Part shown: in pieces, positions 34,549 through 34,602 of the stretch
Layout: every line of letters starts with the position of its first letter
Numbering within the stretch: position 1 is the stretch's first letter
Source: a virus
Reading direction: 5' to 3' (one strand)
Length of the DNA stretch: 34,602 nt
Virus record (IMG/VR): IMGVR_UViG_3300042448_000067
Location: 1 to 34,602 of that record
The notes under the pieces: model-generated
What the model saw: only the letters and a program-made list of their open reading frames with translations
Told to the model about the DNA's origin: nothing
The model's database searches: none
Translations under genes and position numbers: made by a program

Positions 34549-34602
34549 GGAAACTTACCCGCAGTCCAGACGGTTTCTGGCGAAAACTGAGATAACACAT
34601 GG
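34410..34602. repeat. Right copy of the terminal direct repeat
   Basis: It is identical in order and strand to bases 1-193 except AAG at 34537-34539 instead of CGT. Its last bases (34599-34601) are the ATG of the scaffold gene, so the sequence continues exactly into position 193 of the left end. See the left copy for interpretation. Confidence 0.95.

Noticed and set aside
1-34602. CRISPR array, integrase, repressor or att sites
   Set aside because: No spaced direct repeats of CRISPR type, and no recognisable integrase or lysogeny repressor. The only long direct repeat is the contig-end overlap.

Overview
This window is a complete or near-complete genome of a tailed double-stranded DNA phage. 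Bases 1-193 recur at 34410-34602, differing only in one codon, so the contig closes on itself into a unit of about 34.4 kb. The P22-like portal, SU10-type capsid and adaptor, gp10-like tail hub and three consecutive ejection-type proteins point to a short-tailed (podovirus-like) particle, probably packaged by headful. I see no tape-measure or sheath gene, no integrase, no repressor, no tRNA and no DNA polymerase. The phage therefore looks lytic and dependent on host replication. Several small gene families resemble those of phages of Burkholderiales and freshwater bacteria. That host assignment is an inference and is weak.

Layout. (1) The virion and lysis block is on the + strand and runs through the contig junction. 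It starts at terminase (29155-30703) and continues through portal, ejection-type protein, scaffold, capsid, adaptor, fibres, tail hub, C1q-like protein, three internal proteins and an S74-domain fibre to a cluster of small membrane proteins, a holin and a GH24 endolysin (ending 16099). (2) A leftward early block (16082-19430) is densely packed with overlapping start and stop codons. It holds DUF3310, MazG-like, SSB-like and Erf genes, many tiny ORFs including an exported cysteine-rich peptide and a two-helix membrane peptide, and an HNH/AP2 homing-type endonuclease at its upstream end. (3) A rightward early block (19616-26458) holds winged-helix-like proteins, a replication-initiator candidate behind a good sigma70-type promoter and structured leader, DNA-modification genes, NinB, a YbcO-like nuclease and a run of cysteine-rich mini-proteins. 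(4) Two small leftward genes and a palindrome-rich intergenic region (26409-26865) carry DnaA-box-like sites and a strong promoter. That promoter drives the block leading to terminase.

The most interesting part is 21468-23942. It holds a Mom-like DNA-modification protein, a PD-(D/E)XK-type nuclease, a TGT/DpdA-like deazaguanine transglycosylase and, overlapping the latter, a VUT/YhhQ-family queuosine-precursor transporter. No preQ0 synthesis gene (FolE, QueD, QueE, QueC) is visible. I infer a scavenging route: the phage imports or borrows a 7-deazaguanine precursor and inserts it into its own DNA, with a separate Mom-type adenine modification. Together these could protect the genome against restriction. 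Erf, NinB, the SSB-like protein and YbcO form a recombination set suited to host-replisome-dependent replication and concatemer formation.
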